DNA of 64,000 nucleotides from NCBI GenBank assembly GCA_037447605.1, contig CM074804.1, forward strand, positions 2,052,561 through 2,116,560. The letters run 5' to 3'. Within the stretch, counting starts at the first letter, position 1. Each line of letters begins with the position of its first letter. The position numbers and the translations under genes are program-made. This DNA comes from Zygnema circumcarinatum (Eukaryota; Streptophyta; Zygnematophyceae; Zygnematales; Zygnemataceae). Of the stretch, positions 46,250 through 57,700 are shown piece after piece. The notes under the pieces are model-generated. The model had not been told where the DNA came from and searched no databases. It saw only the letters and a list, made by a program, of their open reading frames with translations.

Positions 46250-49200
46250 ATGGCGGCGGTGGCGGACCTGCTGCTGGGCGAAATTGACGCGTGCGGCTGC
46301 ACGGAGCGCGGCGGGTCGGCGCTGCTGGCGCTGCAGGGGGGCCGCTTCACGTGCCTGGCCGTGCCGCCCGCCGCGCGGGAGGAGACGCTTTGCTTCGACT
46401 CTCACGCGCCGCCCTCGCCCGCCAGCCATGGCGCCGTGCAGGAGGAGAGCTGCTGCGCTAAGGAGTCCGTGCACGTTCATGCGCACGTGCACGTTGGCGA
46501 GGCCACCAAAGACGTGCTGCTGGAGCAGGTGAGCGCACCCTCGCAACCATACGCTGTCCGGCCTCGTTCTTACGTGGCAAATCACCCCGTATCGGCGCAT
46601 TGTCTTGCAAGATTTCCTGCAGGAGGTTTCTTTTCACTCAAAGTTCATGTAAAGAAGTACTTGTGGTAGTTATGTGAATAATGGCATTATCGCGCCATGA
46701 TCGCGTCAGTGCGTGATCGTGGGATGCTAGTATAGCGTCAACTTGGCCCGAAGACAGGAGAGGCGAGGATTAAAAAACGAAGAAGAGAAGGGGAAAGAAT
46801 GAGAAACCAAGAGGGAGAGATAAGAAAAAATAATTGGTCAAGAAAGGAGAGATGGAAGGTGAAAGAGAGTGGAAAGTAAAGCACCGAATGTGCGGCAGAA
46901 GCAGGGGGCTGACCTCCCTGTGTGGGCCTCCAGTGTGAGTCGTGCGAGGAGAGCGTCAACTGCATTCCGGCCATGGACTGCGCGGGCGCGAAGTCGGCGG
47001 AGAGAGAGGGCGGTGACCAGGTGGCGCATGGCGACCACTACGACCGGCTGCTGCCCATGGCGGACGGCTCCTTCGCCATGCAGTGTGCGCACACCGGCTC
47101 CGACGGCCACACGCACTTCCACGAGCACGGCCGCCTGGTCAAGATTGGAGCCTCCCTCGGCGCTCTGCGCCGCAGACGGCCTCAGAATGTGGACCTCTTC
47201 GACTACCGGAGCTCCCCCGGCACCTATGCCGACCTGCCGCAGAAGGTGCCCCTACTCGCTTCCACGTCGGAGATCGCTGTGGAGCTGACGGAGCAAGGGA
47301 GGCGCAAGGCAGACGACGCTGTGCGCGTAAGCATTCGGGCGGGCGCGCTCGAGCAGACGGTGATGGACGTGATGGGCATCTGCTGCCCCAGCGAGGTGCC
47401 GCTAATCGAGCGCGTGCTCAAGCCGCTGCCCGGCGTGGTGGAGGTAACTGTCAACGTCACTGCGCGCACCACCACTGTCACTCACGACCCCGCGCTCACC
47501 AGCGACGTGCAGCTGGGTGCGTTCTCCTCTCAGTTCTCCATTTTTTTTTTCTTTTTCTCTGCCGCCACTGTTCCTCTGTGATCGATCGTTCATTCCCAAA
47601 CGGTCTCATTCGTTGTAAGCCTGCTTGACGGTAGTGGTTTCTCACTCGCACGGCTGCCTCTTGTGCGGTGCAGTGAAGGCGCTGAACGAGGCGAGTTTGG
47701 ACGCATCCCTGCATCAGCGCGGGCATGTGAAGGAGCTGCAGCGTTTCCCCAATTGGTGGACTCTTGCCGCCGCGGGGTTTCTCATCATCTCGCTTTTCCA
47801 CTACCTCTTCGGGCCGCTGCGCTTTGTGGCATTGGCGGCTGTGGCCGTGGCAGGGCCACCCATTGCGATCAAAGCTTATGGAGCCCTGCGACGTTTCGTC
47901 ATCGACATCAACTTGCTCATGCTGCTGGCAGGTTAGCCTCGCAGCTCGTCTCCTACAACAGGAAATCACGTGGGGAAGGGAAAGCAGTGCTCCCAAAACA
48001 TAATGAGAATCAGGGAGAAATCTTGGCGGTTGGCGTCTTCAAGGTTGCATGGTATAGTTAAGTGCCCACAGGGAAGAGAAGTGAACGTTAGGATGCTGGA
48101 GCTACAGTGTAAAGAAGCAAGTGGCCGGTTAGACATAAATTTCTCAGAATTTTTGCTTTCGTTGAGAGTTCGCCGTCAGCTGCCACTTAAAGAACGATTT
48201 CGCTGCTGATTCGTGAAGCACTAAGCCGTCTGTGTGATGCGTGCATGGCAGTGATCGGAGCCATCGTGATCGGAGACTATGTGGAATCTGCTTCGGTTGT
48301 GGTGCTATTCTCGCTGGCAGGCTGGCTAGAGGCACGCTCCACAGACAGGGTGAGCTGCTTGCATTCCGTTGCATTCCATTCCGATGATGAAGGGTGTAGT
48401 AGTCCCGGCCCACTCCGTCCCCCTTCACCAGCTCTGAGCTTTGAAGCTATGGCGGGGGGTGCAGGCTCGCAGGGCCATGGAGGCCGTGCTCTCCCTCTCC
48501 CCCGAGACGGCGGTGCTTGCGGGCAGCGGGGAGGTGGTACACGTGGAAGACGTAGAGATAGGCACTCTGCTCGCAGTTCGGCCGGGGGAGGCAGTCCCCA
48601 TAGATGGGGTAGTGGATGGAGGGGACAGTTCAGTGGACGAGGCAAGTCTCACGGGGGAGTCTGTGCCTGTAAAGAAAAACATTGGAGACCAAGTGTGGGC
48701 AGGAACAATGAACACCACAGGTGAGGCTGCTCTCGCTCTCTCTCTACCTCTTTCTCCCGCTCGTTACTCTCTTACTCACACACTCTCTCTCGTCCGCATA
48801 CAGTTTGTGTCTGATACACTGAGCTGCTACGTGTGAGCACGCAGGTTTCCTCAGCATCCGCACTACTGCAAAGTCTGCAGATTCCGCAGTGGCACGCATG
48901 GTGCGACTGGTGGCGGATGCGCAGAAACATCGTTCTAAGAGCGAACAAACAGTGGAGACCTTTGCGAGGTATTATACGCCGACTGTGATAGTGGTGGTGG
49001 TATGCCTCATAGTCATCCCCTACGCCATGTCCCTCCACAACGCAAAGGACTTCCTCTACCAGGCCTTGGTCTTGCTGGTCGCTGCCTGCCCCTGCGCTCT
49101 CGTCATCTCCACGCCGGTTGTTACCGTTTGCGGCATCACACAAGCGGCACGAAACGGAGTGCTGGTCAAGGGGGGAGTGCACCTGGAGACACTTGCGAGG

Positions 49201-51552
49201 ATGCGTGCTCTCGCATTTGACAAGACTGGGACTCTTACTGAAGGCATTTTTCGAGTGGCTCACCTGCTGCCACTAGACGACTCTGCAAGCATGAAGAGCA
49301 TTCTTTATTGGTGAGTCTGCAGACACTGTTGGGCTGCAGATGATGGGTGCACTGAGTAGTGGCTGGTGGCCATGGCTGATTCTGAAAGCTGAAAGAGTTG
49401 CACACTGATTCCCTTTTGGCCGCTCGCAGGATTGCCGCTGTGGAAGCTCAATCAAGTCATCCCATGGCTGATGCACTGGTGAAGTATGCGCGAATAAAGG
49501 GAGTGGAAATTTTGGAGGCTGTTGTGGAGGGCTATGAGACGGTCCCTGGAGAAGGGGTCGCAGCAGTCGTAGACGGCCACCAGGTCCACATTGGAAATGG
49601 ACGCATGGCAAAGAGATTGGGTTGGGAAACAGGTGAAAGCACAGATGCCTCGAATGTTCCTCACTGCCAGCAGCATCGTTTTGTTTTCTAGAGATCTAGT
49701 CTAAACTGTGTCGGATTGTATGCTCTGCAGAAGTCAGCAGTTTTCATTTGGAAGCATTCACACTAAAACTGGTCGGAGGTGTGCCGCTATTGCAGCTGCG
49801 GATTCGGCCATATTGGCCCAGTGGGCGACGGAGGGCGGAACTGTGGGGTGGGTGGGGGTAGACTCCACCCCTGTGGCTGTATACAGCGTTGCGGACCAAC
49901 CCAGGAAGGAGGCGAGGGAGGCGGTGGCCCGGCTGCGGGCACTCGGCCTTAAGGTCTGCATGCTGACGGGGGACAACTCCGGGGCAGCATTCGCCGTGCA
50001 GCAGCAGATAGGGGATTTGGAGGTGCGGGCGGAGCTTCTCCCCGAGGATAAGGTGTCGGCCATAGCTGCGCTGAAGGAGGAGCACAAGGTGGTGGGGATG
50101 GTGGGAGATGGGATCAACGATGCGCCGGCTCTGGCCATAGCGGATGTGGGGATGGCCATGGGAGTGGCAGGGACGGCTGTGGCAATGGAGACCGCGGATG
50201 TGGCCCTAATGACCAATGATCTGAGGCGCATTGCGGAAGTGGTGGCACTGGGCAGGAACTGCTGGTGGAAGGTGTTCCAAAACATAGCGCTCTCTGTTGT
50301 TACGAAAGGCATTGTCATTGGGTTTGCCGCAGCTAATCGCGCTCCATTGTGGGCAGCTGTGTTGGTGGATGTGGGAACTAGCCTCGTGGTGGTTGCCAAC
50401 TCTCTGCGTATCCTGGATAGGACGAAAGACGAGAGGGCACACTCGAAGGCTTGCGTCAGTAATGTTATTCAAGCAGATATGAAGGGCAACTGCTGTTCCG
50501 AGAAGAAGGGCTGCTGCGCAGCGGATGATGACTGCTGCAGTGCAACAGCCCCCCTCCGCTCTGCGGACAGCTGCTGCTCCAAGGAGGATACCTGCTGTGC
50601 GCCAACTCCCCCCCTTTCTGCCGACAGCTGCTGCTCAAAGAAGGATACCTGCTGTGCACCAGCTCCCCCACCTCTCTCTGCGGACAGCTGCTGCTCGAAA
50701 GAGGATAGCTGCTGTGGGAAAGCTCCCGTCTCCAAGAAGGTGAAGGCTCATAGTCACAGTCTCAAGCACGGATCTTGCAGCAGTGACCATGGCCATGACC
50801 ACAAGCATGATGATAAGCACGGGCACAAAATCGAGGACAGTCATGTGCACAACCATGGGGTTGCCTCTGGCCACAAGCATTCAGCGGGGCATGGCCATAA
50901 GCATGAGGAGAGTCATGCTCACAAGCACGAAGACAGCCTCGGCCATAAACATGGGGATAGCTGTGGTCACAAGCATGCAGAGGGGCATAGCCATAAGCAG
51001 GAGGAGAGTCATGGCCACAAACATGGGGTTGCCTCTGGCCACAAGCATTCAGAGGGGCATGGCCATAAGCATGAGGATAGCCATGCTCACAAGCACGAAG
51101 TCAGCCTCGGCCATAATCATGGCGATAGCTGTGGCCACAAGCATGCTGCGGGACATAGCCATAAGCATGAGGACGTCCATGGCCACAAACATGGGGTTGT
51201 CTCTGGTCACACGCATGCTGGGGAGCAGAGCCATGTCCACAAGCATGAGGCCAGCCATGGCCACAGGCACGAGCAAGAGCATGAGCATGAGCATGAGCAT
51301 GAACTGGGGCATGAGCATGAGCATAAGCACAAGCACGAGCACGAGCACGAGCACGAGCATGAGCATGAGCATGAGGACGAGCACGAGCACGAACACGAGC
51401 AGGATATTAAGAAAGAAAGCAAGTGTGCTGCATCATGCTGCGATGAAAGCTCAGAGGAGACCTGCTGCGGGGAGGAGAAAAGTGGATGCTGTGGAGAATC
51501 TTCCTTGAAAAAATCATATGTGAACTTGGATGAGGTCGACTTTGAGGTGTAG
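46250..51552 (+). CDS. Zn/Cd-type P1B heavy-metal ATPase with long Cys/His-rich tail
   Basis: Eight exons: 46250-46528, 46934-47516, 47674-47931, 48252-48349, 48465-48720, 48845-49310, 49430-49632, 49796-51552. All phases agree and give 1299 residues. The N-terminus has Cys and His clusters (HVHAHVHVG, HGDHYD, HTHFHEHG) before an HMA domain (about 223-300) with GICCPSE, the Zn-binding form seen in plant HMA2/3/4. Core motifs are SLTGESVPV, CPC in the sixth membrane helix (about 573-575), DKTGTLT (617), SSHPMADAL, MLTGD and GDGINDAPAL. The tail (about 940-1299) has many Cys pairs (CCSKEDTCCAP) and about 220 residues of HGHKHE-type repeats, then more Cys pairs. It should export or sequester Zn2+ or Cd2+ across a membrane, with the tail binding metal; this is inferred from HMA2/HMA4. 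The acceptor of exon 8 is set by frame. Confidence 0.95.
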
Positions 51553-51577
51553 GGGGACTGTTTTGCTGCAAATGCCA

Positions 51578-53099
51578 AAAGAATAATGACGCTATATTGG
51601 GATTGATTGGTCTGTAGTTGTTTCTTACGCAGCATGAAGCAACCGTAGAGTTGCTGAGTTTCATGTCCTTCAGTTGAAAGCACTGTTAGACTAACGTCGT
51701 ACAGTAGCTAGCCATTGGAAGGTTGAGAAAGTAGAAAGGTCGATATACAGGTGTGGTTTGAACTTCGTCATGATTGGAAATTGGTGTAGTTCACTCCGTC
51801 TGCTAGCATGTATTATATGTTCACCAACTCGATATGTTTGTGTGCAAAGACAAGTTTTCAATTGTGAAAGTTTTGCATCACATGATTCCAATATTTGCTT
51901 GAAATTGTTGCTGCTAAGATGGGCGACCGCGGAATCGCAAAGCTAGGGTTGTCTGCCTCGTCTTGACCCTTGTTGTTTTACTTCACACAATGGTATTTGC
52001 AGCGTGCCGTCGTGTTAATAGTGAGTGCGAAAGTAAGAAAGCAGTGCTGTTTAGCCACAATACTCGTGAAGGTAGTGTGACAAATCAGAGCGAGATGGAA
52101 TGGTCTACTATTGACACAATAGAGATAATGATGTGACATTCATCTCACGATGGTCTTATGATAAAAAGTGGAATGAGAATGAAAAATATCATGCGCACAG
52201 ACAATATCGTCGTTATCTTCGAATCGACTGTTCCCTCCGCTTCCTACTGCTGTGCTGCGCTGCGAAACTTGCAGGAGAATCGAATGTGTACCAACAAGAG
52301 CGAGCACGAGGCACGAAACAATGGCCATGGCAAGTGCAAAGGGAAAAGCACGAGCGAGAACAAGCGGAAGAGGCTCAACTTCAACAAATCTTGACTCTTG
52401 CAGTGTCATGTAAACACTGGCATTAGGAAGCGGTGCTCTCCGCAGTGCTAGAACAGTCGACTCGTTGATAACGGCGATGTTGCCTGTGCGCATCACATTT
52501 CCATTCCCATGCCACCTATCATAAGACCATCGTGAGATCAATGCGACATTATTATCTCTAATGTGTCAATAGTATACCCTTCCATCGACACCTCGCTCTG
52601 AATTGTCACTGTAGCTAAACAACACTTCTTTGTTCTTTTCGCACTCACTATCACGCGATAGCATGCTACAAATATCAGTGTGTGAGAATAAAATAACTCA
52701 AGCTTAGGACGAGGCACACAACCCTAGCTTTGCGATTCCGCAATTACATCTTGATCATCATCATTTATGTTGGAGTTATGTGATGCAAAACCTCTCTCAA
52801 TTGAAAACTTGTAGTTGCACACATACATAGCGAGTTAGCGAAACATATAACATATGCCAGCATACGTTAAAGTTATCTCCAACAGTTTCCAATCATGACA
52901 GTTCAAATCACATTTGTACATCGAACTTCTTTGTACTTTTCTCAAACTTCCAATGGCTAGCTCTTATTGTAAGACGTTAGCCTAATAGTGCTTTCAACTG
53001 AAGGACATGAAACACATCAACTCTACGATTGTTTCATGCTGCGTAAAAAACAACTACAGACCAGTCAATCCCAATTTAGCCTCATTTATTCTTTTGCGA
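51578..53099. repeat. Imperfect inverted repeat with arms of about 650 bp
   Basis: The left arm (51578-52236) and right arm (about 52448-53099) are reverse complements with scattered mismatches and small indels. Shared blocks include GGGATTGA.TGGTCTGTAGTTG, CATGTCCTTCAGTTGAAAGC, CTAGCCATTGGAAG, GGAATCGCAAAGCTAGGGTTG, GTGAGTGCGAAA and TCTCACGATGGTCTTATGAT. The loop is about 210 bp. The left arm begins 26 bp after the HMA stop codon, so an HMA transcript may include it. No coding capacity is convincing. It could be a foldback transposon or an inverted gene-flank duplication giving hairpin RNA. Confidence 0.85.
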
Positions 53100-53491
53100 C
53101 TGAAGTCAGACGAGCCGAAAGCAGCCATGACATGAATTCACACTGCCATCGAAATCATTCACGACAGGTGCTATGAACTCTGCAACTCAAGCCCAAAAGA
53201 GTGGACTAGTCCACGACCTAGAACACACAAAAAGGACCATCGGCAAAATTCTCAACCAAACAAATATGACCCTTCATGAACCGCCTCCTCAAGGTGAACA
53301 CACAACAACACAAACTCGAAACAATTCTCCCAAGCCGCCGCAGACGAACTCTCAATCAGACGGGAGCGTAAAGAGGAGCAACGAAGGGGTTTGTGATAAA
53401 ACACGTTGAGAGAAAACCGCCACCCTTCCAGCATACTCCTTGATCCCCCCCCGCCCTCTGCTCTGCTTACGGCTTTGCCTTATCCGCTACC
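53100..53491. other. Intergenic, 3' of the eL34 gene
   Basis: No recognised gene. An ORF at 53173-53409 is Gln/Thr/Asn-rich with no family resemblance. The stretch holds the 3' UTR of the minus-strand ribosomal protein gene. Confidence 0.5.
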
Positions 53492-54551
53492 TTACGAGGC
53501 TGCCTTAGCTGCTGATTTCTCCTTCGACTTCTGAATCTTCAACACTTTCTTTACGATCTTCTGCTCCTCCACCAAGAATGCGCGCACAATGCTGCACCAA
53601 CCAATTTATCCCAGCCCAACTCAGCTCCACTATTTGCTACGCACAACAGTGAAAGCTCAGCCAGTCCTTTCGTGAGAAATGGACGATATGCAGAGCATGC
53701 CATTCCATAATTCATTTGGTATAAGTATAATATGGGAAGGCGCACGAGAAGGGAGCAGAGCAGCATGTCGCGTAACACCGCCAAATGCCTCGGTGCAGGT
53801 CTTTATACCATCTAAGGATCGTTCTCCTTGAACCATAATTCGCCCGCTAAACCTACAACCCAACTTAGGTTCGCTCAGTTACGTTCTCAAGAGAGTTAAT
53901 GCAACTTACCGCTCTCGCACGGCTCCAGCAGACATGCTCCCTCCATAAGCACGATTCACTGTCTTCTGACGCCTCGACATGAGCTTCCGACTGTACTTGG
54001 CGGGCCGCAAGTGGGGAATCTGTCCGCCACAAAAAGAAAAAGGGGCCACGAATGAGCTTTCCAATGATTGTTTAAGGATTCAGTAATCTGTAGGGAGGAG
54101 AGTAAGAAAGGAACGAAACACTCCCTAATTTCTCCATTTGCCGAAGTTTCCACCACTGGCATATGCAAACAAAACCAGGCCACAGCCCAGATGAGGGCTC
54201 AAATTATGAAGAAGAAACGCACTCCCGGGAGGCGCACGCCTGTCTGCGAACAGCGAGGTCCCTTCGCCCGCTTAGCCGTGTACTGAAGGGTCAACTTGCC
54301 ACCTGCATAGCCACGCGCAACCGATTATTGCTTCTCACACCCGTCATGGCGGAAAAAAGCCTCCGTTCCTGCCTCACGTATTCACAGTCTCCGCTGAACG
54401 AGAGTGAAGCTCTTACCAACCCTAACCCTGCGAGCCAGGAAAGAGGGAGAGCAGGAGGAGAGCAGCACTCACCGGGCGTCTTGATGGCCCGCGTCTGGTT
54501 GGAGCGCGTGGCATAGCAGTGGCGCCGGCGGTACGTGAGGCGCTGCGCCAT
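53492..54551 (-). CDS. RPL34: Large-subunit ribosomal protein eL34
   Basis: Four exons from high to low coordinate, 54551-54473, 54302-54223, 54019-53910 and 53591-53492, join in phase to 122 residues, the usual size. The start [19 protein letters not shown] is the family's conserved N-terminus. Then come [17 protein letters not shown] with one Cys retained near the usual zinc-binding area, [40 protein letters not shown] and [20 protein letters not shown]. The last exon ends in a Lys/Ala-rich tail. It is a structural protein of the cytosolic 60S subunit. The gene is head-to-head with the CRS2-associated factor gene, 240 bp between start codons. Confidence 0.97.
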
Positions 54552-54791
54552 GGCTGCTGCTGCTGCTGCAGGCCGGCCCGCGCACGCACAGGAGGGAGGG
54601 AGCGAAAGAGACCCTCCTGCAGGCCGCCGCGCCCTCTATGCGCCGCCGTCCCGCCCAACGTCGCATATCCGCCGTCCGATCACCATCCGACGGCTCTTGA
54701 GCCGCCGTTTCATAGAACGGCGCCGTTAGGGCTCCCTCTGCCTTCGCTTCGCCATTGTGAGCAATGGTCGCTTCCTCCCTCGCTCGCAGCC
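54552..54791. promoter_or_regulatory. Divergent promoter region of eL34 and CAF genes
   Basis: This is a 240-bp GC-rich interval between the start codons of two divergent genes, so it must carry 5' UTRs and control elements for both. It begins with a GCTGCTGCTGCTGCAG run. No single motif is convincing. Confidence 0.5.
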
Positions 54792-57700
54792 ATGGCCATG
54801 GCGATGGCAATGGCCGGCCCGGCCGGCGCTGCAGCGAGCGCGCTCTGCGGCTCCTCGCCGCGGCCGCCATGGCCGCTGCACGGGGGGCTCGCGCTTTTAT
54901 CACCGCCATGGATGGTGTCTCCCGAGACGAGGCTGCGGAAGGCGCGTGGAGGGAGAGCAGGGGAAGGGACCGTCCGGCAGGAAGCAGGAAGGTCGCCTTC
55001 AAGGCTTGCTTGCATGGCGGTACACACTCATGCCGGGACTCGTATGCAGTCAGTATGAATCTTCTTCGGGGGTCTGCTACAGTGTTACCAGATATCATTG
55101 AGTGTGTAATTTTTTGGCTTGGGATTCGTTCGCCTTCCCTGCGTTTACTCAGCGTATGGTACTCCTGATTGATCAAGTACAGGGCGTGGCTGGTCCTGTA
55201 GGTGAACCACTGGGCAGAGGAGCTCACTTCTACAGCATTTTGCTTTGAATGCTGCAGGAGTCCCGTGAATTCGTGAGACGCACTTCTGCTCAAGAAGCTC
55301 GCCGCGAACCCAATGTAAATTTCGCTCTCATCACTCTTGTAACCTGTTGGTTTCTCTTTAAGATGGATATGTCCAACGCAGAGTTTCTAAAGTACCAAAG
55401 GTTCGTTCGGTCTCTCTGCAAACTGAGTTGGGCAGCAGTTCTGAGCGTGCAGAATCGCTTGGCTGATTTGGAGGATGTTGGCAGCATTTCGGAGTTTCGG
55501 AAAGTCGCCAGCGGCGAGCCAGAGGTGTTACCGCGGAGTACTTTATAACCTTCGTCATAGCTTCATTTGCAAATTCCCAGTTATCTTCCTCGTCAATTTC
55601 CCAATTTCTGCATCATAAAAGAACCTGCTTGATCTTTGTCCTTGAGGTGCACGAGTTGTTCGCATTCGGAAGAAGGGGCTCGGCCACTGCATCTCATGGT
55701 GCTTGGGAGGTAGGGGGCGGAATGGGGCAGGTGCCGCAAGTGCGCAGGGGCTTGGATGTACGTCGTCGGTCTGCTGATACAGACGGTATTGTCCCTTCTC
55801 ATCCGCAATTTGTTGCACGCATAGCAGAGACTATATTGATTTAATTAATCCTCAAAATCGTGTCCGATATTCTTTTGTTTTGGCTTACCTCGAATGTAAG
55901 GCGCTTGGGGATTTTATTAGTTGACAAACGTTACAAATGTGTAGAGCTTCACAACTTCTACAGCTCGAGTTTTAAGGCGTTTCGGTGATTGAGCTGACGT
56001 TTGTTTGCAGTTCAAATAGAAAGAAGTTATCAGGCGTTGCCAAAAGTTTTTGGAGTGGTTGTTTATTGTGGTTTTTTTTTCCTTTCTCTTCCTCTTCTGG
56101 GATGTTGCAGATACTGAGACGTTGCCTTACAGGGGCAGAAGTAGCTCGAATGCAACCAAGCGAGTCGCACCTCCCCGACTGTCATCTCCTTCTGAGGGCT
56201 CTTCTCCCAAAAGACGTCCTCCTGCTGACGGTTCTCCCGCCAATCCTTCCTGGAAAGCTCCTTCCGCAAGGACGTCATCTTCCGGTGGCTCCTCTGTGAG
56301 GCTGCCATGGGTGCCGGGGTCTTCCTCCTCCCTGTTGGGTGTAGCCCAGAGGAGGTTGAAGGCAGACAGCGGAGCAGAAGCGCGAAGTCTTCCAGGAGGG
56401 CCTCCACTACCTCCCTGGCTCTCCTCTCCGGAAAGCACGACTGATTTCAGTGACGCTGTCACTTCCGCATCCCCGACTAGAGATTTGGAAGGATCTACAG
56501 TTCAGTCAGATTCAGATCACCTCCGGGAAACTGGCAGGCGTCATGCGAATGAATTTGACAATCGATTTCAGCGATTCCCTTCTAAAGCTCGTCCTTCTGG
56601 CCCTTCGCAGTTCTCCGGCCCTTCAAAAGATTCGTTCATGTTGGAGGAACCACGAATAGTGAGTCAGCCTGCCTCACAATCAGATTTGCTTCCGAAAGTG
56701 TTTCCTCCTCCTCGTAAGAAGAAGCCTCGTCCTCCTCCCTTGCCTGAGACGTTGGGTGACGCCGAGGTTGCCCCCATGGACATTCCGTTCGAGTTCAAGT
56801 ATAGTTACACGGAGGAACCTGATGTGGCTCCTATAGGTTATCGTGAACCGCAGTTTTCCCCATTCGGACCAAACACAATGTCTAGGCCTTGGACTGGTGG
56901 GCCACCTTTGAAAAAGAGTAAGAAAAATAAACTTCCCCGCCTCATTCTAGAGTTCGACTCGTTCACCCCCCCTCCCGGACCGAAGAAGGGAGTCAAGCCT
57001 GTAGAGGCCCCCGGTCCGTATTTGGAGGGCGTGGGGCCGCAGTATGTTCGTTCCAGGGAGGAAGTTTTGGGAGATCCGCTGACAGAGGAGGAGAAAGTAG
57101 CGTTGATTGAAGACTGCAACAAGGGCAATCGACAAGTCAACCTCGGTATGCACAGCGATTTTGAACCCGACATGCAGCACAGGGGAGGTTCGCCAGGTGT
57201 CACCAAGCAAATGCACGAGCAGGCAAATGGTTTACTTGATTGAAGTGTGCACTGCCCTGAGGATGGCTGCAGGACGAGACGGACTAATCCACAACATGCT
57301 GGACCTCATTCACTCTCACTGGAAACGACGCCGAGTGGCGAAAATTCGCTGCAAGGGTGTTCCCACTGTGGACATGGATAAAGTCTGCCGGGAATTGGAG
57401 GTGTGCCTTCGGTCTTGCATGGCCCGCCTCTGTCCGTTGAATGACCTTCTGGTTGATAAGCAGAGCTTTGCACAGCTGGGTTTTGAAAAACGAATGATGA
57501 GAATACTACTAATTATAGCAGGTTTTGCAATTTTATTCACTCTCAGAAGAGGACTGCGTCTCATGCATGATCACAGCTGGAGAATTAGCCAGAATCGCTA
57601 GCATTTTGCATCTGTTTTTGGTGATGCCGTATGTCGTTCCGGTTCTTGCCCGAGTTTCACTCCAAGTTGAAACAACCCACGGAACATACTCTGTTGCTTG

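Noticed and set aside
52237-52447. Loop of the 51.6-53.1 kb inverted repeat as a decayed copy of the HMA His/Cys tail
   Set aside because: A few words such as AATGGCCATGGCAAG and CACGAGCGAG resemble the tail, but the match is too short and compositional to support.
55249-55548. 99-codon ORF between the likely 5' exons and main exon of the CAF gene
   Set aside because: The first part (55258-55314) may be an exon, but the rest lacks family resemblance and I found no donor in phase with the exon at 56111, so it is not reported as a separate gene.
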